Notes: a model not told the origin generated them from the letters alone. DNA of 64,000 bases from Modicisalibacter sp049808615 (GCF_049808615.1 NZ_JBNCAN010000001.1:217920-281919), one strand, 5' to 3'. Positions 17,184 to 27,229 are shown, counted from the first letter of the stretch. Numbers and translations are program-made.

Positions 17184-17312
17184 GATCGATAAAGAAAACA
17201 AAATACGCACTTCCAAATTCCAAGATTCACTCCTGAAACTCCAGTGCTTGGGGTAATCGATCTGAATTTGCTGGGCGATGGCTCACGAACAATACAATTG
17301 GAGTAAAGCACC

Positions 17313-18140
17313 ATGTCCCCTTTCCTGGGTGAAGTTTTCGGAACGATGATCCTCATTATATTCGGCGGAGGGGTCGTCGCCGGCGTGGTCCTAAAGCATT
17401 CGAAAGCCGAAGCGAGCGGCTGGATCGTCATCACCTTCGGCTGGGGCCTAGGGGTGGCAATGGCCATCTATGCGGTAGGCAAAATCAGCGGAGCGCATAT
17501 CAATCCCGCGATCACGGTCGGTCTCGCGGTCATCGGTGAATTTCCCTGGGCCAAGGTGCCGATTTACATTCTGGGCCAGATGATTGGCGCGTTCATCGGC
17601 GCCGTAGTGGTGTGGCTGCATTATTACCCGCACTGGGAAGCCACCGAGAATCGAAGTGCCAAGCTGGCCGTTTTCTGTACCGATCCGGCCATTCCGCACA
17701 CCCCTTCCAACCTGATGAGCGAAATCATCGGCACCTTCGTGCTGGTCCTAGCAGTGCTTGCCATAGGTGCCAATGAGTTTACCCAAGGGCTCAACCCGCT
17801 GATTATCGGACTGCTGGTGCTCGCCATCGGGTTGTCCTTGGGTGGCACAACCGGCTACGCCATCAATCCAGCCAGGGATCTGGGGCCACGTCTGGCGCAC
17901 TTTCTCCTGCCTGTTGCCGGAAAGGGCGGCTCAAACTGGAAATATGCTTGGATACCGATCGTAGGGCCCTTGATCGGAGGTGCTGCGGGCGGACTTTTTT
18001 ACCGCCATGTATTCATCGACGGCAACACGCTGGCCATGGCTATTGCCTTGACGGTGATTGTGGCATGTCTGTCCGTCGATTTCTTCGCCGCGAGGCGGTG
18101 GTCAGCAAAACGCGACGCTTCATCTACTAAGTTGGATTGA
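17313..18140 (+). CDS. glpF: Glycerol uptake facilitator (aquaglyceroporin)
   Basis: A 275-residue MIP-family channel with six transmembrane helices and two half-helices. The two NPA motifs are at about residues 64-66 (AHINPAIT) and 185-187 (INPARDLGPR). The Asp after the second NPA-Arg (NPARD) is the residue that marks glycerol-permeable members. It mediates diffusion of glycerol, which GlpK then traps. First gene of the glpFKD operon; the frame runs to 18140, 59 bp before the preferred glpK start. Confidence 0.94.
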   Translation: MSPFLGEVFGTMILIIFGGGVVAGVVLKHSKAEASGWIVITFGWGLGVAMAIYAVGKISGAHINPAITVGLAVIGEFPWAKVPIYILGQMIGAFIGAVVVWLHYYPHWEATENRSAKLAVFCTDPAIPHTPSNLMSEIIGTFVLVLAVLAIGANEFTQGLNPLIIGLLVLAIGLSLGGTTGYAINPARDLGPRLAHFLLPVAGKGGSNWKYAWIPIVGPLIGGAAGGLFYRHVFIDGNTLAMAIALTVIVACLSVDFFAARRWSAKRDASSTKLD

Positions 18141-18199
18141 AAATCGTAACATCGACACCCGCAAGAAACACAACCATCAGAGACGCCGAGGCCAACACC

Positions 18200-19705
18200 A
18201 TGGAAAAACAATACATCATGTCGTTCGACCAGGGCACGACCAGTTGCCGCGCTATTCTCTTTAATCATGATGCACAGATCGTGGGCACCGCTCAGAAGGA
18301 GTTCACCCAGTATTACCCGACACCGGGCTGGGTGGAGCACGACGCCATGGAGATCTGGGGCAGCCAGATGGGAGTGGCGCGCGAGGTACTCGAGACCCAA
18401 GGGGTCCTGCCTTCTCAGATCGCCGCCATCGGCATCACCAACCAGCGTGAGACCACCCTAGTCTGGGATCGCCACACCGGGCGGCCTATCTGTAATGCCA
18501 TCGTCTGGCAGGATCGGCGTACCGCCGAGCTGTGCGACGAACTGAAGACGCGCGGGCTAGAGGACTACATACGCGAAACCACCGGCTTGGTGGTGGATGC
18601 CTATTTCTCCGGCACCAAGATTCGCTGGATCCTTGATAGCGTCGAGGGCGCTCAGGAACGCGCGGAGCGAGGGGAATTGCTGTTTGGCACCATGGATACC
18701 TGGATTTTGTGGAACCTGACCCGGGGCGAATGCCATATGACGGATGTCAGCAATGCGTCGCGCACCCTGCTATTCAACATTAATACCCTGAAATGGGACC
18801 AGCGCATGCTCGACGAGCTGAATATACCGGCCAGCATGCTGCCCGAGGTGCGCCCCTCCAGCGAGGTCTACGGCACGACGGGCGCCGAGATGTTCGGCGG
18901 CGCACGGGTACCCATCGCGGGTATCGCCGGGGACCAGCAGGCGGCGCTGTTCGGTCAGGCTTGCTTCGAGAAGGGCATGGTCAAGAACACCTACGGCACC
19001 GGCTGCTTCCTGCTGATGAACACCGGTGAGACCCCCGTGCCCTCGAAGTCAGGTCTGCTTACTACCATCGCCTGGGGAATGGACGGCAAGGTGGAGTACG
19101 CACTGGAGGGCGCCATCTTCATCGCCGGCGCGGCAGTGCAGTGGCTGCGTGACGAGTTGAAGCTCATCGATTCAGCGGAGGACTCGGAGTATTACGCCGG
19201 CAAGGTGGAAGACGCCGGCGGCGTCTATGTGGTCCCCGCCTTCGCCGGATTGGGCGCACCCTACTGGGATATGTATGCTCGCGGCGCCATCTTTGGACTG
19301 ACCCGGGGTACCCGCAAGGAACACATTACCCGCGCCACTCTGGATTCTCTTGCCTATCAGACCCGGGACGTCATCGACGCCATGCAGACCGACTCGAGCA
19401 TCACGTTGAAGGCCCTACGTGTCGATGGGGGCGCCGTGGCCAATAACGTCATCATGCAATCCCAGGCGGACATGCTCGGGGTCAATGTGGAGCGTCCGGT
19501 GATTACGGAATCCACTGCGCTGGGGGCAGCCTATCTCGCCGGCATCGCGGTGGGCTTCTGGACCAAGGACGAGGTCGCCACCAAGGGTGAGGTCGAGCAC
19601 GTCTTCGAGCCCAAGCTGGATGCCGAACAGCGTGAGCGCAACTATCGGGGATGGAAGAAGGCAGTGCGGCGCACAATGAACTGGGAACGCGACGAGGCGG
19701 AGTAA
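18200..19705 (+). CDS. glpK: Glycerol kinase
   Basis: A 501-residue FGGY-family kinase making sn-glycerol-3-phosphate from glycerol and ATP. The N terminus YIMSFDQGTTSCRAILF holds the phosphate-binding loop. GITNQRETT, VWQDRRT (substrate contact), IAGDQQAALFGQ and the C-terminal LRVDGGAVANN adenosine motif follow in the expected order. E. coli GlpK has 502 residues. The reading frame is open upstream to 18137, but homology favours ATG 18200. It lies between glpF and glpD on one strand. Confidence 0.96.
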   Translation: MEKQYIMSFDQGTTSCRAILFNHDAQIVGTAQKEFTQYYPTPGWVEHDAMEIWGSQMGVAREVLETQGVLPSQIAAIGITNQRETTLVWDRHTGRPICNAIVWQDRRTAELCDELKTRGLEDYIRETTGLVVDAYFSGTKIRWILDSVEGAQERAERGELLFGTMDTWILWNLTRGECHMTDVSNASRTLLFNINTLKWDQRMLDELNIPASMLPEVRPSSEVYGTTGAEMFGGARVPIAGIAGDQQAALFGQACFEKGMVKNTYGTGCFLLMNTGETPVPSKSGLLTTIAWGMDGKVEYALEGAIFIAGAAVQWLRDELKLIDSAEDSEYYAGKVEDAGGVYVVPAFAGLGAPYWDMYARGAIFGLTRGTRKEHITRATLDSLAYQTRDVIDAMQTDSSITLKALRVDGGAVANNVIMQSQADMLGVNVERPVITESTALGAAYLAGIAVGFWTKDEVATKGEVEHVFEPKLDAEQRERNYRGWKKAVRRTMNWERDEAE

Positions 19706-19788
19706 CCCCCTCACTATCCACTCGGGCAGCCCGATCGATGGTCGATTATCGCCTGAGCGGCTCTCTTCCGTGCTGATGGAGTCCATCT

Positions 19789-21468
19789 ATGCAACTGCGT
19801 GATAGCAATATCGATAAACTTGCTGGTGAGACCTTCGATGTGCTGATTATCGGAGGCGGCATCAATGGCGCCTCCGCGGCCGCCGCTCTGGCCGGCAAAG
19901 GCGTCAAGGTGGCGTTGATCGATCGCGGTGACTTCGCTGGCGGCACCAGCATGCACTCCTCCAACCTGGTTTGGGGGGGAATCAAATACATGGAAAGCTA
20001 CGATTTCGCGCTGGTCCGCAAGCTGTGCAAGAGCCGCAATCACCTGATCAAGAGCTTCCCCTCCACGGTCAAGGAGATCCGCTTCTTGACCACCATTACC
20101 AAGGGTTTTCGCTACCGTCCCAGTTATCTATGGGCCGGCACCTGGCTCTACTGGCTGATGGGCAACTGCTTTACGCAAATCCCGCGCTTTTTGACGCCTA
20201 AGTCCATCAAGGATCGCGAGGCGATCATCGATACCCAAGAGGCCGTAGGTGGATTCGAATATTCCGACGCCTATCTGCATGACAATGACGCGCGTTTCGT
20301 TTTCAACTTCGTGCGCACCGCGCTGAACCATGGCGCTGTGGCCGCCAACTATGTCGAATCCCAAGGTGCACAACGCGAAAACGATGGCTGGGTCACCCGA
20401 GCCCGCAATGTCATGAACGACACCACGTTCGATATTCGCGCCAAGGTGCTGATCAACGCTGCGGGCCCCTGGGTCGATCAACACAACGCTCTAAGTCAAC
20501 AGGAAACAGAACACAAGCACGCCTACTCCAAAGGCATTCACTTGATCGTACCGCGGCTGACGGATAACCAGCGGGTGTTGGCCTTCTTCGACGACGAAGG
20601 CCGGCTATTCTTCGTCATTCCCATGGGGCGCCGCACCTGTATCGGCACCACCGATACTCGCATGGAAAGTCCGGAGGTACACGTCACCGACGAAGACGTC
20701 CAATTCGTACTGGATAATATCAACAAGCGCCTCACGCTGGACAAGGCGATTGGCCAGGACGACATCATCGCGACCCGTTGTGGCGTGCGCTCCCTGGCGG
20801 TCCAACCCAGCGGTGGCGGTAAGCGCGACTTTCTGCAACTGTCGCGCAAACACGCCATCGATACCGATGATGCGGATGCCCATATCAGCATCTTCGGTGG
20901 CAAGCTGACGGACTGTCTGAACGTGGGTGAAGAGATCGTCACCGAAGTAAAACGTCTTGGGGTGGCAATACCCTATCCGGATTACCGCTGGTATGGCGAG
21001 TCTCCCGAGTCGGTCAGGCAGGAGTTTTTTCATCAGGCCAAACTGATGGAACTGGATGCCCTGACGCCGGAAGAGTCGGTGGAATCCTTGTCGACGCGTC
21101 TATGGCGGCGCTATGGCGCCTACGCCCTGGATATGCTCGAGGATATCCGCGAGGACCCACGCCAGGGCGAGCTGCTGATCGAGGGCACCGAGTATCTGCG
21201 CTGCGAATTGCGTCAGGCCAAACACCGCGAAATGATCACCCGGCTGGAAGACTTCCTGCGCCGTCGCTCAAAAATATCGCTGGTCGTCGAACGGGATCGG
21301 ATTCGCCAGTCACCGGGTTTGATGGAGGCCTGTGAGATCCTGTTCGGGGATCAGGCCAAAGAGCGCTTCGACGAGTACTTTGCCGATGCTTCCGACCAGC
21401 CGTTGGAGTCGCTGAGTGCCACTGCCGAGCCCAGCAATCCGGCACATTCCGAAACACTGCAGTGGTAG
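19789..21468 (+). CDS. glpD: FAD-dependent glycerol-3-phosphate dehydrogenase
   Basis: A 559-residue membrane-associated flavoprotein oxidising glycerol-3-phosphate to dihydroxyacetone phosphate and passing electrons to quinone. The FAD-binding Rossmann motif VLIIGGGINGASAAAALAGKG is at about residues 18-38 (quoted core GGGINGAS). GGTSMHSSNLVWGGIKYMES and INAAGPWVD follow. The C-terminal DAO domain spans about residues 400-520. The operon order glpF-glpK-glpD provides complete aerobic glycerol catabolism to DHAP. Confidence 0.94.
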   Translation: MQLRDSNIDKLAGETFDVLIIGGGINGASAAAALAGKGVKVALIDRGDFAGGTSMHSSNLVWGGIKYMESYDFALVRKLCKSRNHLIKSFPSTVKEIRFLTTITKGFRYRPSYLWAGTWLYWLMGNCFTQIPRFLTPKSIKDREAIIDTQEAVGGFEYSDAYLHDNDARFVFNFVRTALNHGAVAANYVESQGAQRENDGWVTRARNVMNDTTFDIRAKVLINAAGPWVDQHNALSQQETEHKHAYSKGIHLIVPRLTDNQRVLAFFDDEGRLFFVIPMGRRTCIGTTDTRMESPEVHVTDEDVQFVLDNINKRLTLDKAIGQDDIIATRCGVRSLAVQPSGGGKRDFLQLSRKHAIDTDDADAHISIFGGKLTDCLNVGEEIVTEVKRLGVAIPYPDYRWYGESPESVRQEFFHQAKLMELDALTPEESVESLSTRLWRRYGAYALDMLEDIREDPRQGELLIEGTEYLRCELRQAKHREMITRLEDFLRRRSKISLVVERDRIRQSPGLMEACEILFGDQAKERFDEYFADASDQPLESLSATAEPSNPAHSETLQW

Positions 21469-21528
21469 AGGTCCGCCGGTGGGTCAATCACGCCACTGGT
21501 CAACACAAATGAATGAGGAGATATTGTC

Positions 21529-22110
21529 ATGGCTGCAAAACGCATTCTAATGCTGGTAGGAGACTTCGCTGAGGATTATGAGGTCATGGTCCCCTTTCAA
21601 GCGCTTCTAATGGTGGGACACCAGGTGGACACTGTCTGTCCGGGGAAGAAAAAGGACGATTACATCAAGACCGCCATCCACGACTTCGAAGGCGATCAGA
21701 CCTATACCGAGAAAGCCGGACATAACTTCGCCCTTAACGCCACTTTCCAGGACGTCGAGGTTTCAAACTACGACGCCCTGATGATTGCGGGTGGGCGTGC
21801 CCCGGAGTATCTGCGACTGGACCCCGAAGTCATCAAGATGGTGCAGTATTTCGCTAGGGAAGACAAACCTATCGCCGCCGTTTGTCATGGCGCCCAGGTA
21901 TTAGCTGCCGCAGAGGTAATTAAGGGACGCAAGGTGTCTGCCTATCCCGCCTGTTCGCCAGAGGTTCGGCTTGCAGGCGGTGAATTCGCCGATATCGACA
22001 TCGATGCTGCCGAGACGGATGGCAACTTGGTAACGGCACCGGCCTGGCCGGCGCATCCGGCCTGGCTAGCGGCCTTCCTGAAGGTGCTGGGTACCGAGAT
22101 CAAGCTGTAG
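21529..22110 (+). CDS. DJ-1/PfpI-family protein
   Basis: A 193-residue class I glutamine amidotransferase-like protein of the DJ-1/PfpI superfamily. The nucleophile elbow AAVCHGAQVL places the reactive Cys119 next to His120, and Glu in the N-terminal FAEDYEVMVPFQ region supplies the acidic residue. Relatives include YhbO/YajL-type proteins reported to act on methylglyoxal or glycated substrates, and PfpI proteases; the exact activity is uncertain. It begins 60 bp after glpD with a GGAG ribosome site and precedes a terminator, so it is probably the last gene of the glp transcript. Confidence 0.8.
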   Translation: MAAKRILMLVGDFAEDYEVMVPFQALLMVGHQVDTVCPGKKKDDYIKTAIHDFEGDQTYTEKAGHNFALNATFQDVEVSNYDALMIAGGRAPEYLRLDPEVIKMVQYFAREDKPIAAVCHGAQVLAAAEVIKGRKVSAYPACSPEVRLAGGEFADIDIDAAETDGNLVTAPAWPAHPAWLAAFLKVLGTEIKL

Positions 22111-22165
22111 GTACCTGCTCACTATCGTGAACAGGCCCTAAAAACATATCTATAACTTGTGAAAT

Positions 22166-22196
22166 GGAGAGCGTCGTCTAATGGCGCTCCTTTTTT
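22166..22196 (+). terminator. Intrinsic terminator after the glp/DJ-1 unit
   Basis: GGAGAGCG pairs with CGCTCC (one bulge) around an 11-nt loop and is followed by six T (22191-22196). The T-run overlaps the mgsA stop codon on the other strand. Confidence 0.75.
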
Positions 22197-22656
22197 ATGC
22201 GTTTCCTGTACTGCGCTTCGCCATCCAATCCTCGACGTCCGGAATGGCTATCTGGCAATCCTGGTCCAGGTAAGGCGAACTGATGATGAAGTCTGCGCTG
22301 GTTGCATTACAGGCGACGGGAATATTCCACAGGGCGGCCAACCGCAGCAGGGCCTTGATATCCGGATCATGGGGCTGAGGTGAAAAAGGATCCCAGAAGA
22401 AAATCAGCAAATCGAGCTTCTGCTCGGTGATAAGCGTGCCTATCTGCTGATCACCACCCAAGGGGCCGCTCATCATCGCTGCCACCGGCAACCCGAGATG
22501 CTGGGCGACTCGGGTTGCCGTCGTACCGGTACCCGTCAGTTCATGTTTTGCCAACAGGGCTTGCCAGCGCGCTGTCCATTCCAGCATCTCTTCTTTCTTG
22601 TCATCGTGGGCAATCAAGGCAATGCGCTTGCAGGCAGGAAGTGTGCGATGTGTCAT
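22195..22656 (-). CDS. mgsA: Methylglyoxal synthase
   Basis: A 153-residue cytosolic lyase converting DHAP to methylglyoxal and phosphate, a bypass of lower glycolysis. MTHRTLPACKRIALIAHD matches the family N terminus. Catalytic and phosphate-binding residues appear in GTGTT, SGPLGGDQQIG (catalytic Asp), FFWDPFSPQPHDPD (His and Asp) and VACNATSADF. An upstream ATG at 22680 would add eight residues; E. coli MgsA has 152. It converges on the glycerol operon that supplies DHAP. Confidence 0.95.
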   Translation of the reverse strand: MTHRTLPACKRIALIAHDDKKEEMLEWTARWQALLAKHELTGTGTTATRVAQHLGLPVAAMMSGPLGGDQQIGTLITEQKLDLLIFFWDPFSPQPHDPDIKALLRLAALWNIPVACNATSADFIISSPYLDQDCQIAIPDVEDWMAKRSTGNA

Positions 22657-22891
22657 TTTCCGGGGGTCAGAACGGGGCATGATGTTGTCTCGCTTGTTTT
22701 TGATCCAAGGAAATCCAGCCCCATCCTAGCATCGTGCATGCTATCAGCATCAGTTATTTCCACCTTGGCGATCACCACATTGTGCCTCTATTCGAGCACT
22801 ATCGTGGTGTAATGCTTGCTAAGATACAACTCATGCGCCTGACGCAATATAGTGATATCCCTTGCTCTTTACTTTCATAATCGTGGTTGCC

Positions 22892-24067
22892 ATGCCATCA
22901 GCTTGTCTTTCTTTCAAGTTTTTGAAACGTCTGCAACATCGCCTGCCACGCTTGAACGCCATCATCACACTTGTATTTTTCGCGATTGCCTTGCTGACAT
23001 CCTGCTTTTCTCCACGACTGTTCGCTCAGCAATCCGACTCCGCTGACGTCACGGCGGTGATTGGCGCACGCGCCGTCCTCACGGACTGGTCGGATCCGCT
23101 GTCCGCCCTAGGCACGCTCCGGGCCAACGAGAGCGTGACGCTTTCGTCCACGGTGACCGATACCGTGGAAGCCCTCAATTTCGAGGGCGGCGAGAAGGTC
23201 TCCCAAGGCCAGGTGCTGGTACGTCTGTCGGCGGAGGAAGAGCAGGCCAATCTGCAGGTAGCGCAAACATTGCGCGAGGAACGGGCCAACGCGGTGGCGC
23301 GTTTGGCCAGGTTGCAGAAACGCGACCTGGCGGCGCTGGCGGATCTCGAGGACAGCAGAACCCAGCTACGCCAGGTCGAGGCGGAGATTCAGGCGCTTCA
23401 AGCAAGGCTCGATAACTACACAGTACGCGCCCCCTTCGATGGCGTAGTCGGCGCACGCCAGATCAGTGTCGGCACCCTGGTGACGCCGGGCAGCGAACTG
23501 GTGACCCTGGATGATATCGAACGAATGAAGCTCGACTTTCGTATTCCTGAAGTCCAGCTCGGCGCGATGGCTGTCGGCCTTCCCATTACGGCAACGAGCA
23601 GCGCCTATCCGGATCACCCTTTCAAGGGCACCGTCAGCATCATCGATTCCCGAGTCGATCCTGTCAGCCGCAGTGCCGGGGTACGCGCCCTGCTCGACAA
23701 CGACGAGCGACTGCTGCGCCCGGGCATGCTGATGCGCATATCCGTCGCGCGGGCGACGCGTCAAACCCTGGTGATCCCCGAAAGCGCCCTGGTGCCAAAA
23801 GGTCGGCGCCAGTATGTGTGGGTCGTCCGCCAGGCAGAGAATGGCGAGGTCGAAGACGCCCCGGTCGAGCGACGGGAGGTGGAAATCGGCTCGCGGCGGG
23901 AGGGGGAGGTCGAGATTCTCGAGGGGCTCAGTGAAGACGACATGGTCGTCAGTCATGGCGGCGATCGTCTTCGGGAAGGCGTTCGGGTACGGTTGATCGG
24001 CGTCGTCGATGAAAATACCAGCGTCAGCGAGATTCTCGATACCCAGCGCAGCGAAGGGAGCGACTGA
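22892..24067 (+). CDS. RND efflux periplasmic adaptor (membrane fusion protein)
   Basis: A 391-residue adaptor from ATG 22892 (a TTG at 22862 would add ten residues). An N-terminal hydrophobic anchor or signal (about residues 24-45) is followed by the biotinyl-lipoyl half-motifs (VEALNFEGGEKVSQGQVLV and APFDGVVGARQISVGTLV), an alpha-helical hairpin between them, and the beta-barrel domain (about 190-280). It would bridge the RND pump and a TolC-like channel. The stop overlaps the pump start (TGATG). No outer-membrane channel gene is nearby. Confidence 0.88.
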   Translation: MPSACLSFKFLKRLQHRLPRLNAIITLVFFAIALLTSCFSPRLFAQQSDSADVTAVIGARAVLTDWSDPLSALGTLRANESVTLSSTVTDTVEALNFEGGEKVSQGQVLVRLSAEEEQANLQVAQTLREERANAVARLARLQKRDLAALADLEDSRTQLRQVEAEIQALQARLDNYTVRAPFDGVVGARQISVGTLVTPGSELVTLDDIERMKLDFRIPEVQLGAMAVGLPITATSSAYPDHPFKGTVSIIDSRVDPVSRSAGVRALLDNDERLLRPGMLMRISVARATRQTLVIPESALVPKGRRQYVWVVRQAENGEVEDAPVERREVEIGSRREGEVEILEGLSEDDMVVSHGGDRLREGVRVRLIGVVDENTSVSEILDTQRSEGSD

Positions 24068-27000
24068 TGCGGCTTTCGGATATTTCCGTTCGCCGGCCGG
24101 TACTGGCGATGGTCATCGCAGCGCTGATCGTCGCCTTCGGTCTGCTTGCCTTGACCCGTTTGCCGCTACAGGAATACCCCACCATCGATCCGCCCATCGT
24201 CAGCGTCGACACCCGCTATCCCGGTGCCTCCGCCAACGTGGTGGAAACCCGTATCACCCAGGTACTGGAAGACAGGATAGCAGGCATCTCCGGCATCCAG
24301 GTGATCTCCTCGACCAGCCAGGACGGACGCTCCAGCATCAGCGCCGAGTTCCGCCTCGACAAGAACATCGATGATGCCGCCAACGATATCCGTGACCGTA
24401 TCGCCGGTGCTCGGGACGAGCTGCCCGACGAAGCCGAGGCCCCGGAAATCAGCAAGGAAGACGCCAGCTCGGATGTGGTGATGTGGTTGGTGCTGGCCGG
24501 CGATGGCTATACCACAGCTGAACTGACGGATTACGCCGATCGCTATCTGCTGGATCGCTTCTCGGTGCAGGAAGGCGTCTCCCGGGTGCGCATCGGCGGC
24601 GATCGGGAATATGCCATGCGGATATGGCTCGACAGCGATGCCCTGGCGGCGCGGAATCTGACCGTCGGCGATGTCGAGAGCACGTTGCGCGAAGAGAACG
24701 TCGAACTTCCCGGAGGCTCTCTGGAGTCGAGAGATCGCCAGTTCATCCTCCGCCTGCCCCGTAATTTTGCCACGCCGGAGGACTTTCAATCCCTGGTGCT
24801 GGACCAGGATGCCAACGGCTATCTGGTGCGGCTCAAGGATGTGGCCCGGGTCGAGCTGGGCACGGTGGAGGAGCGCTCCCTGTTTCGGGGCAACGGCGTA
24901 CCGGTCATCGGGCTGGGAATCATCAAGCAGTCCACCGCCAACGTGATGGGGCTATCCGAATCGGTGCGGGAAGAAATGGCGCGTATTGCCCCCACCCTGC
25001 CCCCGGGCATGTCTCTGAGACTCAGCTACGATGCCTCGGAATTCGTCGCCGGGGCGATCGATGAAGTCGTCATCACCCTGGGAATCGCCATGGTGCTGGT
25101 GATGGTGACGATCTTCGTGTTTCTCGGCAACCTGCGCACGACCCTGGTGCCCCTCGTCACGGTTCCCACGGCCCTGATTGGCACCTTCGCCATCCTGGCC
25201 GCCCTGGGATTCACCATCAATCTGTTGACGCTACTTGCGCTGGTACTGGCGATCGGCCTGGTGGTCGACGATGCCATCATCATGGTGGAGAACGTTCATC
25301 GCCGCATGCATCTTCATGGCGAGACGGCACTGGTGGCCTCATTCCATGGCGCCCGGCAATTGAGCTTCGCCGTCGTCTCGACCAGCCTGGTCCTGATCGC
25401 CGTCTTCGTGCCGCTGAGTTTTCTGCAGGGCGATATCGGTCGCCTGTTCTCGGAATTTGCCCTCACCCTCGCCGCTGCAGTGGCTATTTCGACCTTGCTG
25501 GCGTTGAGCTTGACGCCGATGCTGACCTCGAAGATTCTCTCCTCCGAGATGCATGAAAGCGCCATGGCGCACCGCGTGACGCTGGTACTGGAAGCCTCTC
25601 AGCGCGTCTATCGTCGCTTGCTGGAACGAGCCCTGGGCTTGCGTTGGTTACTGGTGGCCATTTTCGCTGCGCTGCTCGCCGCCACCGCCTGGCTCTATCC
25701 GCTGCTGCCGGCAGAATATACCCCGCGGGAAGATCGCGGCACCTTCTTCGTCATCGTCTCCGGACCGCCCGGAGCCACCTACGATTACATGCTGGACTAC
25801 ATGAACGAAGTCGAGGCGCGTCTTCTCCCCCTGCGTGAAAAGGGTGAAGTCGATCGAATATTGGTGCTGGCGCCGCTCAGTCGCGGTGGGCCTAGCGAGA
25901 ATTTCAACACCGGCTTCGTCATTGCAGGGCTCAGTGACAGGTCCCAGCGTCGTGCCGCCTGGCCGATCATGGACGAGATCGGCGAACGTCTCGACGATTT
26001 GCCCGGCGTGCGGGTTTTCCCCATCATGCGCCGCGGCTTTGGCGGCAGCACCGAACAGGCGATGCAGTTCGTCCTGGGGGGTGGTACCTACGAGGAGCTG
26101 GTGGAATGGCGCGACACCCTGATGGCCCATATTCGCGAGAACAACCCCAGGCTGCTCAACCTGGAGAGCGACTACGAAGAGGATCAGCCGCAACTGCAGG
26201 TCGAGATCGACTACACCCAGGCAGCGGATCTTGGCGTCACCGTCACGGAAATCGGCCGCACCCTGGAAACTCTCTTGGGCGGGCGCAGTGTCACTCGCTT
26301 CGTCGACCGGGGCGAAGAGTACGATGTCATCCTGGAGGCGGAGCGTGACGCCAACTCGACACCCAGCGCATTGGACAATATCCGGGTGCGTTCAGCGCGA
26401 ACCGGCCAACTGATCCCCCTTTCCAACCTGGTGACGCTGACGGATTACGCCGGGCCCAGCACCTATAGCCGCTACAACCGCCTGCGGGCAATCACATTGC
26501 AGGCGGATCTGGCGGACGGTTATTCCATGGGGGAAGCCCTTGCCTATCTGGAAGCGACGGTGGACGAGATTCTGCCCCCGGGCGCGCAAACCGACACCAA
26601 GGGCGCCGCGCGGGATTATCAGGAATCCAGTGGCGAGACCACCTTCCTGTTCGTACTGGGCGTCGTGGTGGTATTTCTCGTCCTGGCGGCCCAGTTCGAG
26701 AGTTTCGTGCATCCCCTGGTGATCATGCTCACCGTGCCGTTGGCCATTGGCGGTGCACTGCTTGGGCTCTATCTGACCGGCCAATCCCTGAATATCTACA
26801 GCCAGGTGGGACTGGTCATGCTGGTGGGACTCGCGGCCAAGAACGGCATTCTGATCGTCGAATTCGCCAATCAGTTGCGGGACGAAGGCCGCGAATTCCG
26901 CGACGCCCTGATCGAAGCCTCTCTGACACGGCTACGGCCGATTCTCATGACGTCCGTCACCACCATCGCCGGTGCCGCGCCACTGATTCTTTCCTCCGGC

Positions 27001-27177
27001 GCCGGCGCCGAAACCCGGCTGGTACTGGGTACGGTGATCTTCTGCGGTGTTGCCGCCGCGACGCTATTCACCCTGTTCGTGGTGCCGGTGGCCTATGACC
27101 TGTTGGCACGTCATACCGGCTCGCCCCAGGCGATCTCCCGGCGTCTGGAGCGCGAAATGGATACGCCGCGCTACTGA
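24067..27177 (+). CDS. RND-family multidrug efflux pump permease
   Basis: A 1036-residue inner-membrane proton-driven transporter of the AcrB/MexB/HAE1 type. TM1 is preceded by ISVRRPVLAMV, large periplasmic loops follow TM1 and TM7, and the proton-relay residues are present: the Asp pair in GLVVDDAIIMVENVHRR (TM4) and Lys in GLAAKNGILIVEFAN (TM10). PATSVP-like and LPLQEYPTIDPP segments fit the family. It forms an operon with the adaptor upstream; substrate range cannot be read from sequence. Confidence 0.93.
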   Translation: MRLSDISVRRPVLAMVIAALIVAFGLLALTRLPLQEYPTIDPPIVSVDTRYPGASANVVETRITQVLEDRIAGISGIQVISSTSQDGRSSISAEFRLDKNIDDAANDIRDRIAGARDELPDEAEAPEISKEDASSDVVMWLVLAGDGYTTAELTDYADRYLLDRFSVQEGVSRVRIGGDREYAMRIWLDSDALAARNLTVGDVESTLREENVELPGGSLESRDRQFILRLPRNFATPEDFQSLVLDQDANGYLVRLKDVARVELGTVEERSLFRGNGVPVIGLGIIKQSTANVMGLSESVREEMARIAPTLPPGMSLRLSYDASEFVAGAIDEVVITLGIAMVLVMVTIFVFLGNLRTTLVPLVTVPTALIGTFAILAALGFTINLLTLLALVLAIGLVVDDAIIMVENVHRRMHLHGETALVASFHGARQLSFAVVSTSLVLIAVFVPLSFLQGDIGRLFSEFALTLAAAVAISTLLALSLTPMLTSKILSSEMHESAMAHRVTLVLEASQRVYRRLLERALGLRWLLVAIFAALLAATAWLYPLLPAEYTPREDRGTFFVIVSGPPGATYDYMLDYMNEVEARLLPLREKGEVDRILVLAPLSRGGPSENFNTGFVIAGLSDRSQRRAAWPIMDEIGERLDDLPGVRVFPIMRRGFGGSTEQAMQFVLGGGTYEELVEWRDTLMAHIRENNPRLLNLESDYEEDQPQLQVEIDYTQAADLGVTVTEIGRTLETLLGGRSVTRFVDRGEEYDVILEAERDANSTPSALDNIRVRSARTGQLIPLSNLVTLTDYAGPSTYSRYNRLRAITLQADLADGYSMGEALAYLEATVDEILPPGAQTDTKGAARDYQESSGETTFLFVLGVVVVFLVLAAQFESFVHPLVIMLTVPLAIGGALLGLYLTGQSLNIYSQVGLVMLVGLAAKNGILIVEFANQLRDEGREFRDALIEASLTRLRPILMTSVTTIAGAAPLILSSGAGAETRLVLGTVIFCGVAAATLFTLFVVPVAYDLLARHTGSPQAISRRLEREMDTPRY

Positions 27178-27229
27178 CGCCTGACCGACACCGCGTTGAC
27201 CAGCAACTTAGCGTGTGCAGGGATCAGTG

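Larger units (their letters stand above)
16876..17312 (+). other. Long AT-rich leader of the glp operon
   Basis: This 437-bp gene-free region is markedly AT-richer than its surroundings. It holds a GlpR-like palindrome, a second GlpR half-site within a readable sigma70 promoter, and no ORF with a convincing ribosome site. From the predicted promoter, the glpF mRNA would have an untranslated leader of roughly 120 nt. Confidence 0.5.
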
